Shown piece by piece: positions 8,479-18,304 of a stretch of DNA of 64,000 nt; position 1 is the first letter of the stretch, and each line of letters starts with the position of its first letter. The DNA lies in the NCBI GenBank assembly GCA_002869895.2, contig NEWP02000021.1, positions 110,337 through 174,336 on the forward strand, given 5' to 3'. Source of the stretch: Nitrospira sp. CG24E. Lineage in GTDB: Bacteria; Nitrospirota; Nitrospiria; Nitrospirales; Nitrospiraceae. Made by a program: the position numbers and the translations under genes. Below the pieces are notes generated by a model. That model did not search any database and was not told where the DNA came from. It was given only the letters and a program-made list of their open reading frames with translations.

Positions 8479-8595
8479 ATGAGCCCAATCTTCATGACGG
8501 TTGCACTGTACCTATGGTTGATAGTTGTGGGAGGCCTAGTCTATGTCCTCCTAAGGAAGTGCTACGGCAATGAGTTGTCTGAGCGTGCCGCATGA
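8479..8595 (+). CDS. Small single-TM protein (38 aa)
   Basis: An ORF below usual length limits. ATG 8479 follows AAAAAGGA about 8 nt upstream. The product starts MSPIFMTVALYLWLIVVGGL, a single hydrophobic helix, and ends in a short polar tail (RKCYGNELSERAA). It may be a small membrane protein. The family is not recognised. Location in a repeat-rich stretch next to vapBC lowers confidence. Confidence 0.45.
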   Translation: MSPIFMTVALYLWLIVVGGLVYVLLRKCYGNELSERAA

Positions 8596-8670
8596 TCGCC
8601 ACTGTCACAACCAAGCCTGCTCACCGAGAAATTTCGGCCAGTACCGTGACCCTCAGATAGACTTGCATGC

Positions 8671-8730
8671 CAAGTCGCTCTTGACCTATCCCGTCGCAGG
8701 CAAGAAATTCAGAATGACCCCGTTTTCTTG
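8671..8730 (+). repeat. Conserved-loop hairpin repeat, copy 2
   Basis: Arms ggcaagaaa and tttcttgcc pair around the core ttcagaatgaccccg. The arms differ from those of the copy at 10393-10432 (aacaggaaa/ttttctgtt), but each pairs within its own copy. Confidence 0.6.
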
Positions 8731-8781
8731 CCCCCAGTTTTCTCCTCGGCAGTTCTGAGATAGCGGAGGAACAGGGTTGTC

Positions 8782-8821
8782 TTGACTCGGAAGGTAGGTC
8801 GATATTATGATCGATAACATA
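8782..8821 (+). promoter_or_regulatory. Candidate vapBC promoter and operator
   Basis: TTGACT at 8782-8787, a 17-bp spacer and TTATGA at 8805-8810 resemble a sigma70 promoter. A tatg/cata inverted repeat at 8806-8821 overlaps the -10, where an autoregulating VapB/AbrB protein would be expected to bind. Inferred from sequence only. Confidence 0.45.
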
Positions 8822-8840
8822 TTTGTAGGGAGACTCTGAT

Positions 8841-9050
8841 ATGGCCACGACGACAATTTCGACCAAGTTCCAGATTGTGATTCCCAAAGAAGTGCGGGAG
8901 AAGCTCCATCTCACTCCTCAACAGCGCTTACAGATCGTGGAGAAGGGTGGAATCATCACGCTGGTGCCGGAAGTGCCGCTCAAATCGCTTAAGGGGACGC
9001 TCAAGGGGATGTCCAAGACCGATCTTCGGGAGAAGAAGGACCGATTGTGA
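8841..9050 (+). CDS. vapB: VapB/AbrB-family antitoxin
   Basis: 69 aa starting MATTTISTKFQIVIPKEVRE, the classic swapped-hairpin AbrB/MazE DNA-binding domain (QIVIPKEVREKL). The C-terminal tail is basic and probably binds the toxin. ATG 8841 follows AGGGAG. The stop codon overlaps the GTG start of the PIN toxin gene (GTGA), so the pair is translationally coupled. The antitoxin should neutralise the toxin and repress the operon, with a possible operator at 8806-8821. Confidence 0.9.
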   Translation: MATTTISTKFQIVIPKEVREKLHLTPQQRLQIVEKGGIITLVPEVPLKSLKGTLKGMSKTDLREKKDRL

Positions 9051-9418
9051 AGGTGGTGTTGGATTCCAGCGGATGGATTGAATTCTTTACAGATGGGCCA
9101 CTGGCTGAACGGTATGCTGCCTATCTCACACCTCGGTATCAACTAATCACGCCGACCATCGTCCTCTATGAGGTGTATAAAAAGATCAAGCGAGAGCGAG
9201 GGGAAGAGACCGCGTTATTGTTTGCCGGGCGGCTCCATTCGACCCAGGTGGTTCACCTGACAGAATCTATCGCACTGCTCGCTGCGGACATTAGCTTGCG
9301 GCACGGTTTGGCAATGGCCGATGCCATTGTATATGCAACCGCCAAAGACCAGGAGGCAGAAGTGATTACAGGCGATGCGGACCTGAAGGATCTTCCTGGC
9401 GTGATGCACGTCAAGTAG
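9047..9418 (+). CDS. vapC: VapC-family PIN-domain toxin
   Basis: 123 aa starting MKVVLDSSGWIEFFTDG. PIN domains are Mg-dependent RNases, and VapC toxins cleave tRNA or rRNA. The acidic residues expected at the active site are visible: Asp6 (LDSSGW), Glu near 44 (LYEVYKK), Asp in HGLAMADAIVYATA and Asp in VITGDADLKDLPGV. The GTG start at 9047 overlaps the vapB stop by 4 nt. Length is normal for the family and no disruption is seen. Confidence 0.92.
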   Translation: MKVVLDSSGWIEFFTDGPLAERYAAYLTPRYQLITPTIVLYEVYKKIKRERGEETALLFAGRLHSTQVVHLTESIALLAADISLRHGLAMADAIVYATAKDQEAEVITGDADLKDLPGVMHVK

Positions 9419-9496
9419 GCGCCACTGGAATCCTCTATTTTAGAATCAAGAAAGACTCCCTTTTTCATCGATGGCTAGGCAGAGAAGCGTGGAGGT

Positions 9497-10303
9497 ATGA
9501 GGGTGAGGCAGAAGGGGCAGGTTTGGTTGTCTGTTCTCTGGTTGCTGATGGCCGTAACCTGCGCCGCGTGCGTTGCAAAGCCGACGCCGACGCCGACACC
9601 GGAGATCACAGGCAAAGACGGGGCACCGATGATGCTGGTGCCAAGCGGGGAATTTACCATGGGAAGCAATGCAAGTTTTGCTCATGAACAGCCTTTGCAT
9701 CGGATCACCCTCGATGCCTTTTACATGGACAAGTACGAAGTGACGGTGGGGCAGTATGCGAAGTTTTTGGAAGCCATGAGCTTGAGTGCGCCGCCGGACT
9801 GGAACGTGATGAATCAGCCGCTCCATCAGAATCGACCAGTCGTCAATATGAGTTGGTCGGATGCGAGCCTCTATTGCCGATGGGCCGGGAAACGGCTGCC
9901 GACGGAAGCGGAATGGGAGAAGGCGGCGCGGGGAACGGATGGGCGAATCTATCCCTGGGGCAATGATCCGCTCGATCAGCTCCGTGCGAACTATGGGAAA
10001 GAGACCTGGGCCAATCATGCGGCGCTAGCGCCGGTGGGGTCATTGGAGCTTGGACGGAGCCTCTATGGGATCTACGATCTGGCGGGGAATGCCTGGGAAT
10101 GGGTGAGTGACTGGTATGACAAGGACTATTACGAAAAGAGTCCGTCGCAGAACCCGAATGGCCCGGAACAGGGTGCGACAAAAGTGTTGCGGGGCGGCTC
10201 CTGGTACGCCAATCTGGGGTACCTGAAATCCACCTACCGATTCAACATCGCCCCGTCTGCCCGTGATAGCGACTTCGGGTTCCGGTGCGCGAAGACTCCA
10301 TAG
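9497..10303 (+). CDS. SUMF1/formylglycine-generating-enzyme-like lipoprotein
   Basis: 268 aa. The N-terminus is a signal peptide with a lipobox ending in TCAACVAKP, followed by a PT-rich linker (PTPTPTP), so it is likely an outer-membrane lipoprotein. The rest is one FGE-sulfatase domain with the usual marks: MVPSGEFTMGS-like opening, YEVTVGQYAKFL, VVNMSWSDASLYCRWAGKRL, PTEAEWEKAARG, GNAWEWVSDWY, VLRGGSW and a closing GFRCAK. In many bacteria such proteins lack the catalytic Cys pair of true FGE and have unknown roles. Nothing nearby encodes a sulfatase. Confidence 0.88.
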   Translation: MRVRQKGQVWLSVLWLLMAVTCAACVAKPTPTPTPEITGKDGAPMMLVPSGEFTMGSNASFAHEQPLHRITLDAFYMDKYEVTVGQYAKFLEAMSLSAPPDWNVMNQPLHQNRPVVNMSWSDASLYCRWAGKRLPTEAEWEKAARGTDGRIYPWGNDPLDQLRANYGKETWANHAALAPVGSLELGRSLYGIYDLAGNAWEWVSDWYDKDYYEKSPSQNPNGPEQGATKVLRGGSWYANLGYLKSTYRFNIAPSARDSDFGFRCAKTP

Positions 10304-10392
10304 CCGCGAGCCGAACCAAAGGGGTCTGAACCTTAGATCCCGGCTCTATCTCCGCATCCCCGGCGACATCCACTCGGCCAGTCCTCACCATC

Positions 10393-10432
10393 TGTGGCAA
10401 CAGGAAACTCAGAATGTCCCCGTTTTCTGTTT
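10393..10432 (+). repeat. Conserved-loop hairpin repeat, copy 3
   Basis: aacaggaaa, core ctcagaatgtccccg, ttttctgttt: the arms pair and the core matches the copies at 8129-8184 and 8671-8730. A more degenerate core (ttcagaatgttcag) follows near 10709. Confidence 0.55.
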
Positions 10433-10792
10433 CCCGAAGAATTTGTGCCCGTGTGAGTAGAGGCCGGGTGTCTGACCCCTTTTTCTTTTCACAGAATGCC
10501 GCAATTTTCTTGTCTTCTTGACATCCTAACAAAGACTCCAGACCCCTTATGTCGTCCCACCCGAGTCTCCTGCATAACGCAACCCGGCTGTGCTTCAATT
10601 GTAGGGTTTCACGCCTTTCTCCAATCGACCCCAGAAACACTCACACTTTCCGGCGGGTCTCCGCACCTCCGATGACGTAGGCTCCTGTCGATCACCGCCA
10701 CCTGCGGCGACAGGAGGTTCAGAATGTTCAGGTGTTATTGCCCCAGGGTGCGATTGCCCACTGACTCTTAATCGCGGGCAGTCTGGATCTTT

Positions 10793-10821
10793 TTGCTTCC
10801 AAGGGTACCAGACCGTATAAT
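10793..10821 (+). promoter_or_regulatory. Candidate sigma70 promoter of FRG gene
   Basis: TTGCTT at 10793-10798, 17-bp spacer, perfect TATAAT at 10816-10821, 62 bp upstream of the FRG-domain start codon. Confidence 0.5.
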
Positions 10822-10883
10822 CGCATGGGGAGAGCGTATATCCTCTACCTAGTGGATATACTTTTCCTGGGAGGCATCGATAC

Positions 10884-11699
10884 ATGAACACCATAGAGCT
10901 TGAGTCCTGGGAATGCTTCCAACAGCACGTGTCATCCATTTTCACTAACTGGCAGAAGCTCAAGACTGAAAAAATCTACAATCAATGGGCCACTCCTAGA
11001 TTCAGAGGGCATTCCGATGCTGGCTGGAAGCTAGAAACAACCTTGGATCGCTTCACCAAGAAAAATGTGGATACAGAGCATTACTTTAAGATGCTAAGAG
11101 ACATTCGTCCCGCGGTCATCTCCATAACAGGAAAAAACTGGGACATTCCTGATGAGTTCGAGAGCGGACAACTTCCTCCATTGGGCTATGAATTCATGAC
11201 TTACCTTAGACATCACGGATTTCCTTCACCATTGCTCGATTGGACACGTTCGCCCTATGTCGCTGCGTTTTTTGCCTTTCGTTCACAGGAGAAGCCCAAG
11301 AACGACAAAGTCGCTATTTACTCCTATGTTGAGCATTTTGAGCCTCCAGAAGGTTTCGACGGCGAAGCGCCAACCATCCATGGATTAGGCCCCTATGCAG
11401 TTACTCACAAGCGGCATTATGCACAACAATGTGAATATTCAATTTGTCAGAAAAGAACCAATGGCAGATATGGGTATAGCAACCATGAGACCGCCGTCTT
11501 TTCGGATAATAACTTCGGGCAAGGCCCAATGACGAAGTGCACCCTCCCCGTGAGTGACCGGGCAAAAGTGTTGAAGGAGTTACAACGTATGAATGTAACC
11601 GCTTTCTCTTTGTTCGGTAGCGAAGAAAGTCTCATGGAGACATTGGCCTATCAAGAAATTGAGACGAATTCTTTAATGTCTGACCTGCGAGAAGACTAA
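10884..11699 (+). CDS. FRG domain-containing protein
   Basis: 271 aa. Contains the FRG motif set: RFRGHSDAGWKLETTLDRF near residues 43-61 and later YLRHHGFPSPLLDWTRSPYVAAFFAF. FRG domains are of unknown biochemistry and are frequent in phage-defence islands and prophages. ATG 10884 follows GGGAGG. The gene is visibly richer in A+T than its neighbours and uses codons such as AGA, ATA and AAA more freely, which suggests horizontal transfer. No second defence gene is adjacent, so it may be an orphan. The catalytic role, if any, cannot be read from sequence. Confidence 0.85.
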   Translation: MNTIELESWECFQQHVSSIFTNWQKLKTEKIYNQWATPRFRGHSDAGWKLETTLDRFTKKNVDTEHYFKMLRDIRPAVISITGKNWDIPDEFESGQLPPLGYEFMTYLRHHGFPSPLLDWTRSPYVAAFFAFRSQEKPKNDKVAIYSYVEHFEPPEGFDGEAPTIHGLGPYAVTHKRHYAQQCEYSICQKRTNGRYGYSNHETAVFSDNNFGQGPMTKCTLPVSDRAKVLKELQRMNVTAFSLFGSEESLMETLAYQEIETNSLMSDLRED

Positions 11700-11875
11700 T
11701 CTAGCTGGATACCCATACTCTGGTGCGCTCTTGGTGTCAGTAGGATTACAAATAGATCGCACCTCCCCCAACCCATATTCATGTTGAGTCATGTTTCATT
11801 CGCGCTGTTTGATCGGGATTGCTCGTCGTGAGTGTTCTGATATAGCAGGCTGCGGGGAAACATTTTTTTAACCCC

Positions 11876-11940
11876 CTCCCTACTGCGCACATTGGCCGAG
11901 CATATTCTGATTGTGTTTGGTCTGCGAGGAGAGGGCGGAT
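11876..11940 (+). repeat. GC-rich palindromic repeat, diverged unit
   Basis: Contains ctgcgcacattggccgagcatattctgattgtg then gtctgcgag, aligning with the unit at 12345-12408. The most decayed of the family. Confidence 0.45.
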
Positions 11941-12113
11941 CTGCCCCGCTCCTTATTCTAAGTGAGGGAGATGTAAGACACCGCTTCCAGTGGCTTTTTT
12001 CTTCGCTTCCCACTAGCAGTCTGATTTATGGATTCTAGGCGCGGGTGGGTCTGGTTTGGGCAGATGGTCGCCGTAACTATAATCTTCTGTAATGGGTGGC
12101 CCGTTGGTCTCCA

Positions 12114-12180
12114 ACTGCGCGCGTCCAACGAGGGCCTTCGGAGGCCGCGCGTTGCGCGAGCAAAGGAGACTAAGGGGCTA
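12114..12180 (+). repeat. GC-rich palindromic repeat unit
   Basis: ctgcgcgcgtccaacgag then ggccttcggaggcc and gcgcgttgcgcgagca form an imperfect hairpin with a tcgg loop. An almost identical copy in opposite orientation is at 53370-53438. Confidence 0.6.
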
Positions 12181-12258
12181 CCCTTTCCCTCCTATACTGG
12201 GCGCGGTGCGAGGACAGGCGGACTGGTCAGCGATAGTTCTCCTGGTCACAAACAAAAA

Positions 12259-12284
12259 GACCACCGTTTCCGGTGGCCTTTTTT
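12259..12284 (+). terminator. Rho-independent terminator-like hairpin
   Basis: gaccaccg, loop tttc, cggtggcc, then six T. A-rich sequence on the other side would make it work in both directions. The upstream transcript is not identified; on the minus strand it could serve no visible gene. Confidence 0.6.
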
Positions 12285-12344
12285 CTTCCCCTCTTTCCCC
12301 AAGCAGAGAGGGAGAGGTCTCCTACAGGAGTAGTGGGAGTGCTC

Positions 12345-12408
12345 CCAACTGCGCGCATCGATCGAGCACATTCTGATCGTGCGCGGTCTGCGAGCAAAGG
12401 GAGTACCC
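12345..12408 (+). repeat. GC-rich palindromic repeat unit
   Basis: aactgcgcgcatcgatcgag, cacattctgatcgtg and cgcggtctgcgagcaaagg. Same family as 12114-12180 and, in reverse orientation, 23129-23200. Confidence 0.55.
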
Positions 12409-12423
12409 CACCACTCCCTGCTC

Positions 12424-13767
<1,344 letters not shown>

Positions 13768-13772
13768 TTAAA

Positions 13773-14921
13773 TTACAGGCCTGCGTCTCTGCGCAAGACT
13801 TTCGCCTTGTCGGTCTTTTCCCAGGTGAACTCCGGTTCATTCCGACCGAAGTGCCCGTAGGATGCGGTCTTTCTGAAGATCGGTCGGCGGAGCTTGAGGT
13901 GGTCGATGATGCCTTGAGGAGTCAGCGGGAAATGTTTCCGCACGAGCTTATCCAGACTCTCAACCGCCACCTGTTCCGTGCCCTTCGTGTCGACTAGCAC
14001 CGAGACTGGGTCTGCCACGCCGATGGCATAGGCGAGCTGCACTTCGCACTTTTTGGCCAATCCTGAGGCGACGAGGTTCTTCGCAATGTAGCGGGCCATG
14101 TACGAGGCCGACCGGTCTACCTTCGTGGGATCCTTGCCGGAGAAGGCGCCGCCTCCATGGCTTCCGTGGCCTCCGTAGGTATCGACGATGATCTTGCGGC
14201 CTGTCAGTCCTGTGTCGCCCATCGGGCCGCCGACTACGAAGCGGCCGGTGGGATTGATGTGGTGTTTCACGCTCGATGGGTCGTAGAGCCCCTTCGGCAT
14301 CACGGGCTTGATCACCTTCTCCATGATATCGCGCTCGATCTGCTTGTTCGTCACGTCGGGGCTGTGTTGGGTCGAGACGACGATGGTATCGATCCGCACC
14401 GGTTTTCCGTCCCGGTATTCCACAGTCACTTGGGATTTTCCATCGGGGCGGACCCAGGGCAGGATGTTCTTTTTTCGGACTTCCGCCAATCGCTTGGTGA
14501 GACGATGCGCGAGCACGATCGGCATCGGCATGAGCTCGTCCGTTTCATTGGTGGCATAGCCGAACATCAGTCCCTGATCGCCGGCGCCGCCGGAATCCAC
14601 ACCCATCGAGATATCGCCTGACTGCTGATGGATGGCGGTCAGGACGGAACAGGTGTGGTAGTCGAATCCCCAGGAGGCGTCGGTGTAGCCGACATCCTTG
14701 ATGACTTCGCGAATGATGTCCGGAATCTCGACGTAGGCCTTGGTGGAGATTTCACCTGCGACGAAGGCAATGCCGGTCGTCAAAATTGTCTCGCAGGCTA
14801 CCCGGGAATATTTGTCTTTCGCAATAATCGCATCGAGGATTCCGTCGGAGATCTGATCGGCAATCTTATCCGGATGCCCTTCGGTGACAGATTCAGATGT
14901 AAATAAATAATTATGTCGCAT
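13773..14921 (-). CDS. metK: S-adenosylmethionine synthetase
   Basis: 382 aa, the usual length. Makes SAM from methionine and ATP. Visible motifs: N-terminal [20 protein letters not shown] (His and Lys of the ATP site), [12 protein letters not shown], the P-loop-like [22 protein letters not shown] and a C-terminal domain. ATG 14921 follows AGGGG. ahcY follows downstream. I looked for a SAM riboswitch in the ~100 bp leader and could not identify one. Confidence 0.98.
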   Translation of the reverse strand: MRHNYLFTSESVTEGHPDKIADQISDGILDAIIAKDKYSRVACETILTTGIAFVAGEISTKAYVEIPDIIREVIKDVGYTDASWGFDYHTCSVLTAIHQQSGDISMGVDSGGAGDQGLMFGYATNETDELMPMPIVLAHRLTKRLAEVRKKNILPWVRPDGKSQVTVEYRDGKPVRIDTIVVSTQHSPDVTNKQIERDIMEKVIKPVMPKGLYDPSSVKHHINPTGRFVVGGPMGDTGLTGRKIIVDTYGGHGSHGGGAFSGKDPTKVDRSASYMARYIAKNLVASGLAKKCEVQLAYAIGVADPVSVLVDTKGTEQVAVESLDKLVRKHFPLTPQGIIDHLKLRRPIFRKTASYGHFGRNEPEFTWEKTDKAKVLRRDAGL

Positions 14922-15023
14922 TAGCCCCTCTGGGTTCAGGTGGTCGATAATCGGACAAAAGAGTGAATTCTTGCGATAGTATATGAACGAGCCGCGCTTG
15001 TCTATTGTCGATTTGTCAGAAGG

Positions 15024-15212
15024 CTAGGAGCCTGTCCGACATTGCCTTCGTGACGAGGCGAAGGAGATGCGGCCAGGTGCGGGGCCACAGGCCAGGAAAA
15101 ACCGGAGGCGTATTCGCTGGAATACGTTGAGGATTTTTTGGGGCCGAGAACGACGCAGATGGATGCAGATCATTCGCCACACTAGAACGGTCAATGTCGG
15201 ACAGGCTCCTAG
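15024..15212. mobile_element. MITE-like element with perfect 21-bp terminal inverted repeats
   Basis: The left end ctaggagcctgtccgacattg (15024-15044, shown as 21 nt in two parts: ctaggagcct, gtccgacattg) is the exact reverse complement of 15192-15212. The outer CTAG may be a target duplication. The 189-bp element has no transposase gene; its inside includes gaggcgaaggagatg and aaaaaccggaggcgtattcg, shared with the partial copy at 5655-5881. It sits between metK and the tlpA-like gene. Non-autonomous mobility is inferred from the terminal repeats and second copy. Confidence 0.75.
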
Positions 15213-15551
15213 GGCGAAGACTGAAAGGACGAGAGAGCTGTTCCCCCCCACGGTTCCTTGACAGGTATTTTGGGCCGCTTGTAAGATGATTGAAATTTCT
15301 GTGTCTATTCAGGCTTTGCTATTCTCCGTAGGACCGACCATAGCTGTCCCTCTCCACACTCTAGACGAGTTCTTCACGACAACTCTCTCTGTTCGAAGGT
15401 TTCAGGGATAATCTTTGCGATGCGAGGAAGGGTAACCGTCGGTATGAAGGGCAATCGAGGTTCGATCCCCCATAAGGATGATTCACAGCTGTCCGACTCA
15501 GGGTTAAGATGGCACGAGCTCGTGGGTGAGTTTGTCCCATCTTTGGCTTCG

Positions 15552-16088
<537 letters not shown>

Positions 16089-16110
16089 CAGGATGCTCAG
16101 AAGACCGTTA

Positions 16111-16200
16111 TTGGTTTGTTTCGTTTATCTCGTTTGTTTGGTTGCACGAACTAGCCCGATGAACCAAACCAACCAGCTACACCAAACAAACCAGACAAAC
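16111..16200. repeat. G/T-arm and A/C-arm hairpin repeat, copy 1
   Basis: The left arm is nearly all G and T (ggtttgtttcgtttatctcg, tttgtttggttg), the right arm nearly all A and C (aaccaaaccaaccagctaca, ccaaacaaaccagacaaac); they pair imperfectly. Related copies at 33501-33570, 56431-56530 and 61211-61290. Confidence 0.65.
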
Positions 16201-16230
16201 AGGGCTTGGTTCTAGGAGGCCCGTTCGACA

Positions 16231-16977
16231 TTGTCGCAATCGGTCACGAATATTTCTCTTGTGGCGGCTTTTTCGGCCGGACTGCTGTCGTTTGTCTCGC
16301 CCTGCGTGCTCCCGCTGGTTCCCTCCTATATTTCGTATATTACAGGCCTGTCCATCGAACAGCTCACAGACTCGACGGTGCGGTCGAAGTTCAAGAAATC
16401 GATTGTCGTCAATGCCCTGTTGTTTATCGGCGGGTTTTCGGCAGTCTTTGTGACCTTCGGCGCGTCGGCCAGCTTTATCGGACAGATCTTTGTCACCTAT
16501 CAGGACTACATTCGGCGGATCGGCGGGGTGTTGATCGTCATTTTCGGCCTCTATCTATTGGGGATCTTGAACATCAACTTTCTGAAAATGGAGCATCGAT
16601 TTCAATTCAGAAGTCGTCCGGTCGGGTATGTGGGATCGTTTCTGATCGGCGTGGCCTTTGCCGCAGGCTGGACTCCTTGTGTCGGGCCGGTGCTCGGGAC
16701 TATTTTGTTGTATGCCAGCACCACCGACTCGATGTCGAACGGCGTGCTGTTGCTGATGAGCTATTCGTTGGGATTGGGGCTGCCGTTATTCCTCACGGCC
16801 TTGGGTGTGGATCGGTTTCTTGCCTATTTCAAACAGGCCCGTCTGTATCTGTGGGGCGTCTCCACGGTGAGCGGGGTGCTGATGATCGTCGTCGGCGTCA
16901 TGATTTACGCCAATAGCCTCACCATGATTACCGGGTTTTTAGAACGGTATGGAATCGGCTGGTACCTCGGGCAGTAG
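16231..16977 (+). CDS. ccdA: CcdA/DsbD-type transmembrane thiol electron transporter
   Basis: 248 aa with six predicted TM helices. It matches the DsbD transmembrane domain/CcdA family that carries reducing equivalents from cytoplasmic thioredoxin to periplasmic thiol proteins for cytochrome c maturation. The two functional cysteines are visible in helix-start motifs SFVSPCVLPLVPSY and AAGWTPCVGPVLG. TTG 16231 is the likely start, after TAGGAGG at 16213-16219. It follows the TlpA-like gene and precedes a flavoprotein gene by 18 bp. Many cytochromes c in the window make such a system necessary. Confidence 0.93.
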   Translation: MSQSVTNISLVAAFSAGLLSFVSPCVLPLVPSYISYITGLSIEQLTDSTVRSKFKKSIVVNALLFIGGFSAVFVTFGASASFIGQIFVTYQDYIRRIGGVLIVIFGLYLLGILNINFLKMEHRFQFRSRPVGYVGSFLIGVAFAAGWTPCVGPVLGTILLYASTTDSMSNGVLLLMSYSLGLGLPLFLTALGVDRFLAYFKQARLYLWGVSTVSGVLMIVVGVMIYANSLTMITGFLERYGIGWYLGQ

Positions 16978-16995
16978 GCCTGGGACAGGCTACCC

Positions 16996-18198
16996 ATGGT
17001 TCCCGATAATAAGATCTATGATGCAATCGTGGTCGGTTTGGGGCCTGCTGGGGCTACCGCCGCCTACGAAATGAGCCGTGCCGGCCTGTCAGTTCTTGCC
17101 ATCGAGAAACAGACACATCCCCGCTACAAAGTCTGCGGCGGCGGCCTGTCCGCTCGGATCGAGCAGCTTCTCGATCCGGGGTTCAAGTCCGTCGTCGAAC
17201 AGACTATTTCAGGCATTCAGTTTTCGTATCGAGGCCAGGATTCCATCTCCATCGAATCGCCCAATCCGATCGCCTACATGGTGATGCGCGATCGGTTCGA
17301 TCATCACCTGGTTGAACAGGCGCGTCGCGTCGGTACGGACATTCATGAAGGGGAGTCGTCGAAGTCATTCCGTCACCTGCCGGATGGCGTCGAGGTCACG
17401 ACCGATCGAGGGTGCTATCAGGGGAAGGTCTTGATCGGCGCCGATGGAGCGAACAGCCAGGTTGCCCGGCACTTGTTTCCAGGCCGACGGTTGCGTTGCA
17501 TACCGACGCTGGAAAGCGAGGTCGAGGTTGGGCCGGGACTGCAGTATCCGGCTCAGGGCAAGGCCCTCGTCGATATCGGCGCCGGTTCGATGGGCTACGC
17601 CTGGGTCTTTCCCAAGCAGGGGCGGCTCTCGGTCGGTGTAGGGGAGTTTCAAAGCAAACCGGCGAGCCTCAAGAATACCTTCGATCGCTTTGTGCGGGGA
17701 GAGAAGGGCTTGGCAAATTTGGAGATCCCGAAGCCGCTCGGTCATCCGCTGCCGCTTTTCAGCAAGCGGATTGAACCATATAAGGAGCAGGAGCCAGGCG
17801 AGTTCGTGAACGGCCGAGCGCTGCTGGTGGGCGACGCCGGGCATCTTGTCGATCCGCTGTTCGGCGAGGGCATCTACTATGCCGTACGCTCCGGTAAGAT
17901 GGCCGCAACGACGGTCCTCGGTCAACTGCACGATCGGAACAAGAGTCTGTGGGGATTTGAGTTGGCGATCAGAGAAGAATTGTATCCAGAGTTTCGGATT
18001 TGCTCGCGTCTCGCAGACATCGTGTATATGTTCCCGCGCCTCTGTCACCGGTTGTTGACTCCCTATCAAGCGGTGATTCAGCTGTACTATGAAGTCATGC
18101 AGGGGAAGGAGACCTATCAATCGTTCTATCGTCGGGCGAAGGGGATCGTGAAATCCTCCACCAGCGAACTCCTGCTCGAAGCCCTGCATCTGCGCTGA
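16996..18198 (+). CDS. Geranylgeranyl reductase family FAD-dependent oxidoreductase
   Basis: 400 aa. N-terminal FAD-binding motif DAIVVGLGPAGATAAYEMSR (GxGxxG), then HPRYKVCGGGLSAR, the conserved KxCGGG of geranylgeranyl reductases, and GADGANSQVAR plus LLVGDAGHLVDPLFGEGIYY, the second FAD motif. Family members reduce isoprenoid double bonds in archaeal lipids, chlorophyll side chains or menaquinone tails. A quinone or lipid isoprenoid substrate is plausible here given the isoprenoid and ubiA genes in the window, but the substrate is unproven. Probably co-transcribed with the CcdA-like gene 18 bp upstream. Confidence 0.88.
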   Translation: MVPDNKIYDAIVVGLGPAGATAAYEMSRAGLSVLAIEKQTHPRYKVCGGGLSARIEQLLDPGFKSVVEQTISGIQFSYRGQDSISIESPNPIAYMVMRDRFDHHLVEQARRVGTDIHEGESSKSFRHLPDGVEVTTDRGCYQGKVLIGADGANSQVARHLFPGRRLRCIPTLESEVEVGPGLQYPAQGKALVDIGAGSMGYAWVFPKQGRLSVGVGEFQSKPASLKNTFDRFVRGEKGLANLEIPKPLGHPLPLFSKRIEPYKEQEPGEFVNGRALLVGDAGHLVDPLFGEGIYYAVRSGKMAATTVLGQLHDRNKSLWGFELAIREELYPEFRICSRLADIVYMFPRLCHRLLTPYQAVIQLYYEVMQGKETYQSFYRRAKGIVKSSTSELLLEALHLR

Positions 18199-18203
18199 CG
18201 ACA

Positions 18204-18292
18204 AAGGCAGCCGTTAGCCGACAGCAATCAGCCTTCAGTTAAAGAAGCAGAGGATCCAAATCTTGCTGACGGCTGAACGCTGATAGCTTCGG
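18204..18292. repeat. Intergenic hairpin (cagccgttagc/gctgacggctg)
   Basis: gcagccgttagccgacagc near 18209 pairs imperfectly with gctgacggctgaacgctgat near 18265. It lies between convergent genes and may end both transcripts. Confidence 0.5.
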
Positions 18293-18304
18293 TGTTGTTT
18301 GGAA

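Larger units (their letters stand above)
10304..10883. other. Intergenic stretch with degenerate repeats
   Basis: No convincing gene. It holds a conserved-loop hairpin at 10393-10432, a related core near 10709 and short words such as ggggtctgaacc and gtgtctgacccc, which suggest mobile-element debris. The promoter of the FRG-domain gene lies at its right end. Confidence 0.4.
11700..12423. other. Long gene-free stretch rich in palindromic repeats
   Basis: No convincing coding region. It holds three related GC-rich hairpin units (about 11876-11940, 12114-12180, 12345-12408) and a terminator-like hairpin at 12259-12284. A noncoding RNA ending at that hairpin cannot be excluded but nothing identifies one. 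Confidence 0.45.

Noticed and set aside
14922..15023. SAM or SAH riboswitch in the metK leader
   Set aside because: I looked for the conserved stems of known SAM/SAH riboswitches in the minus-strand leader and could not match any. The leader is short.
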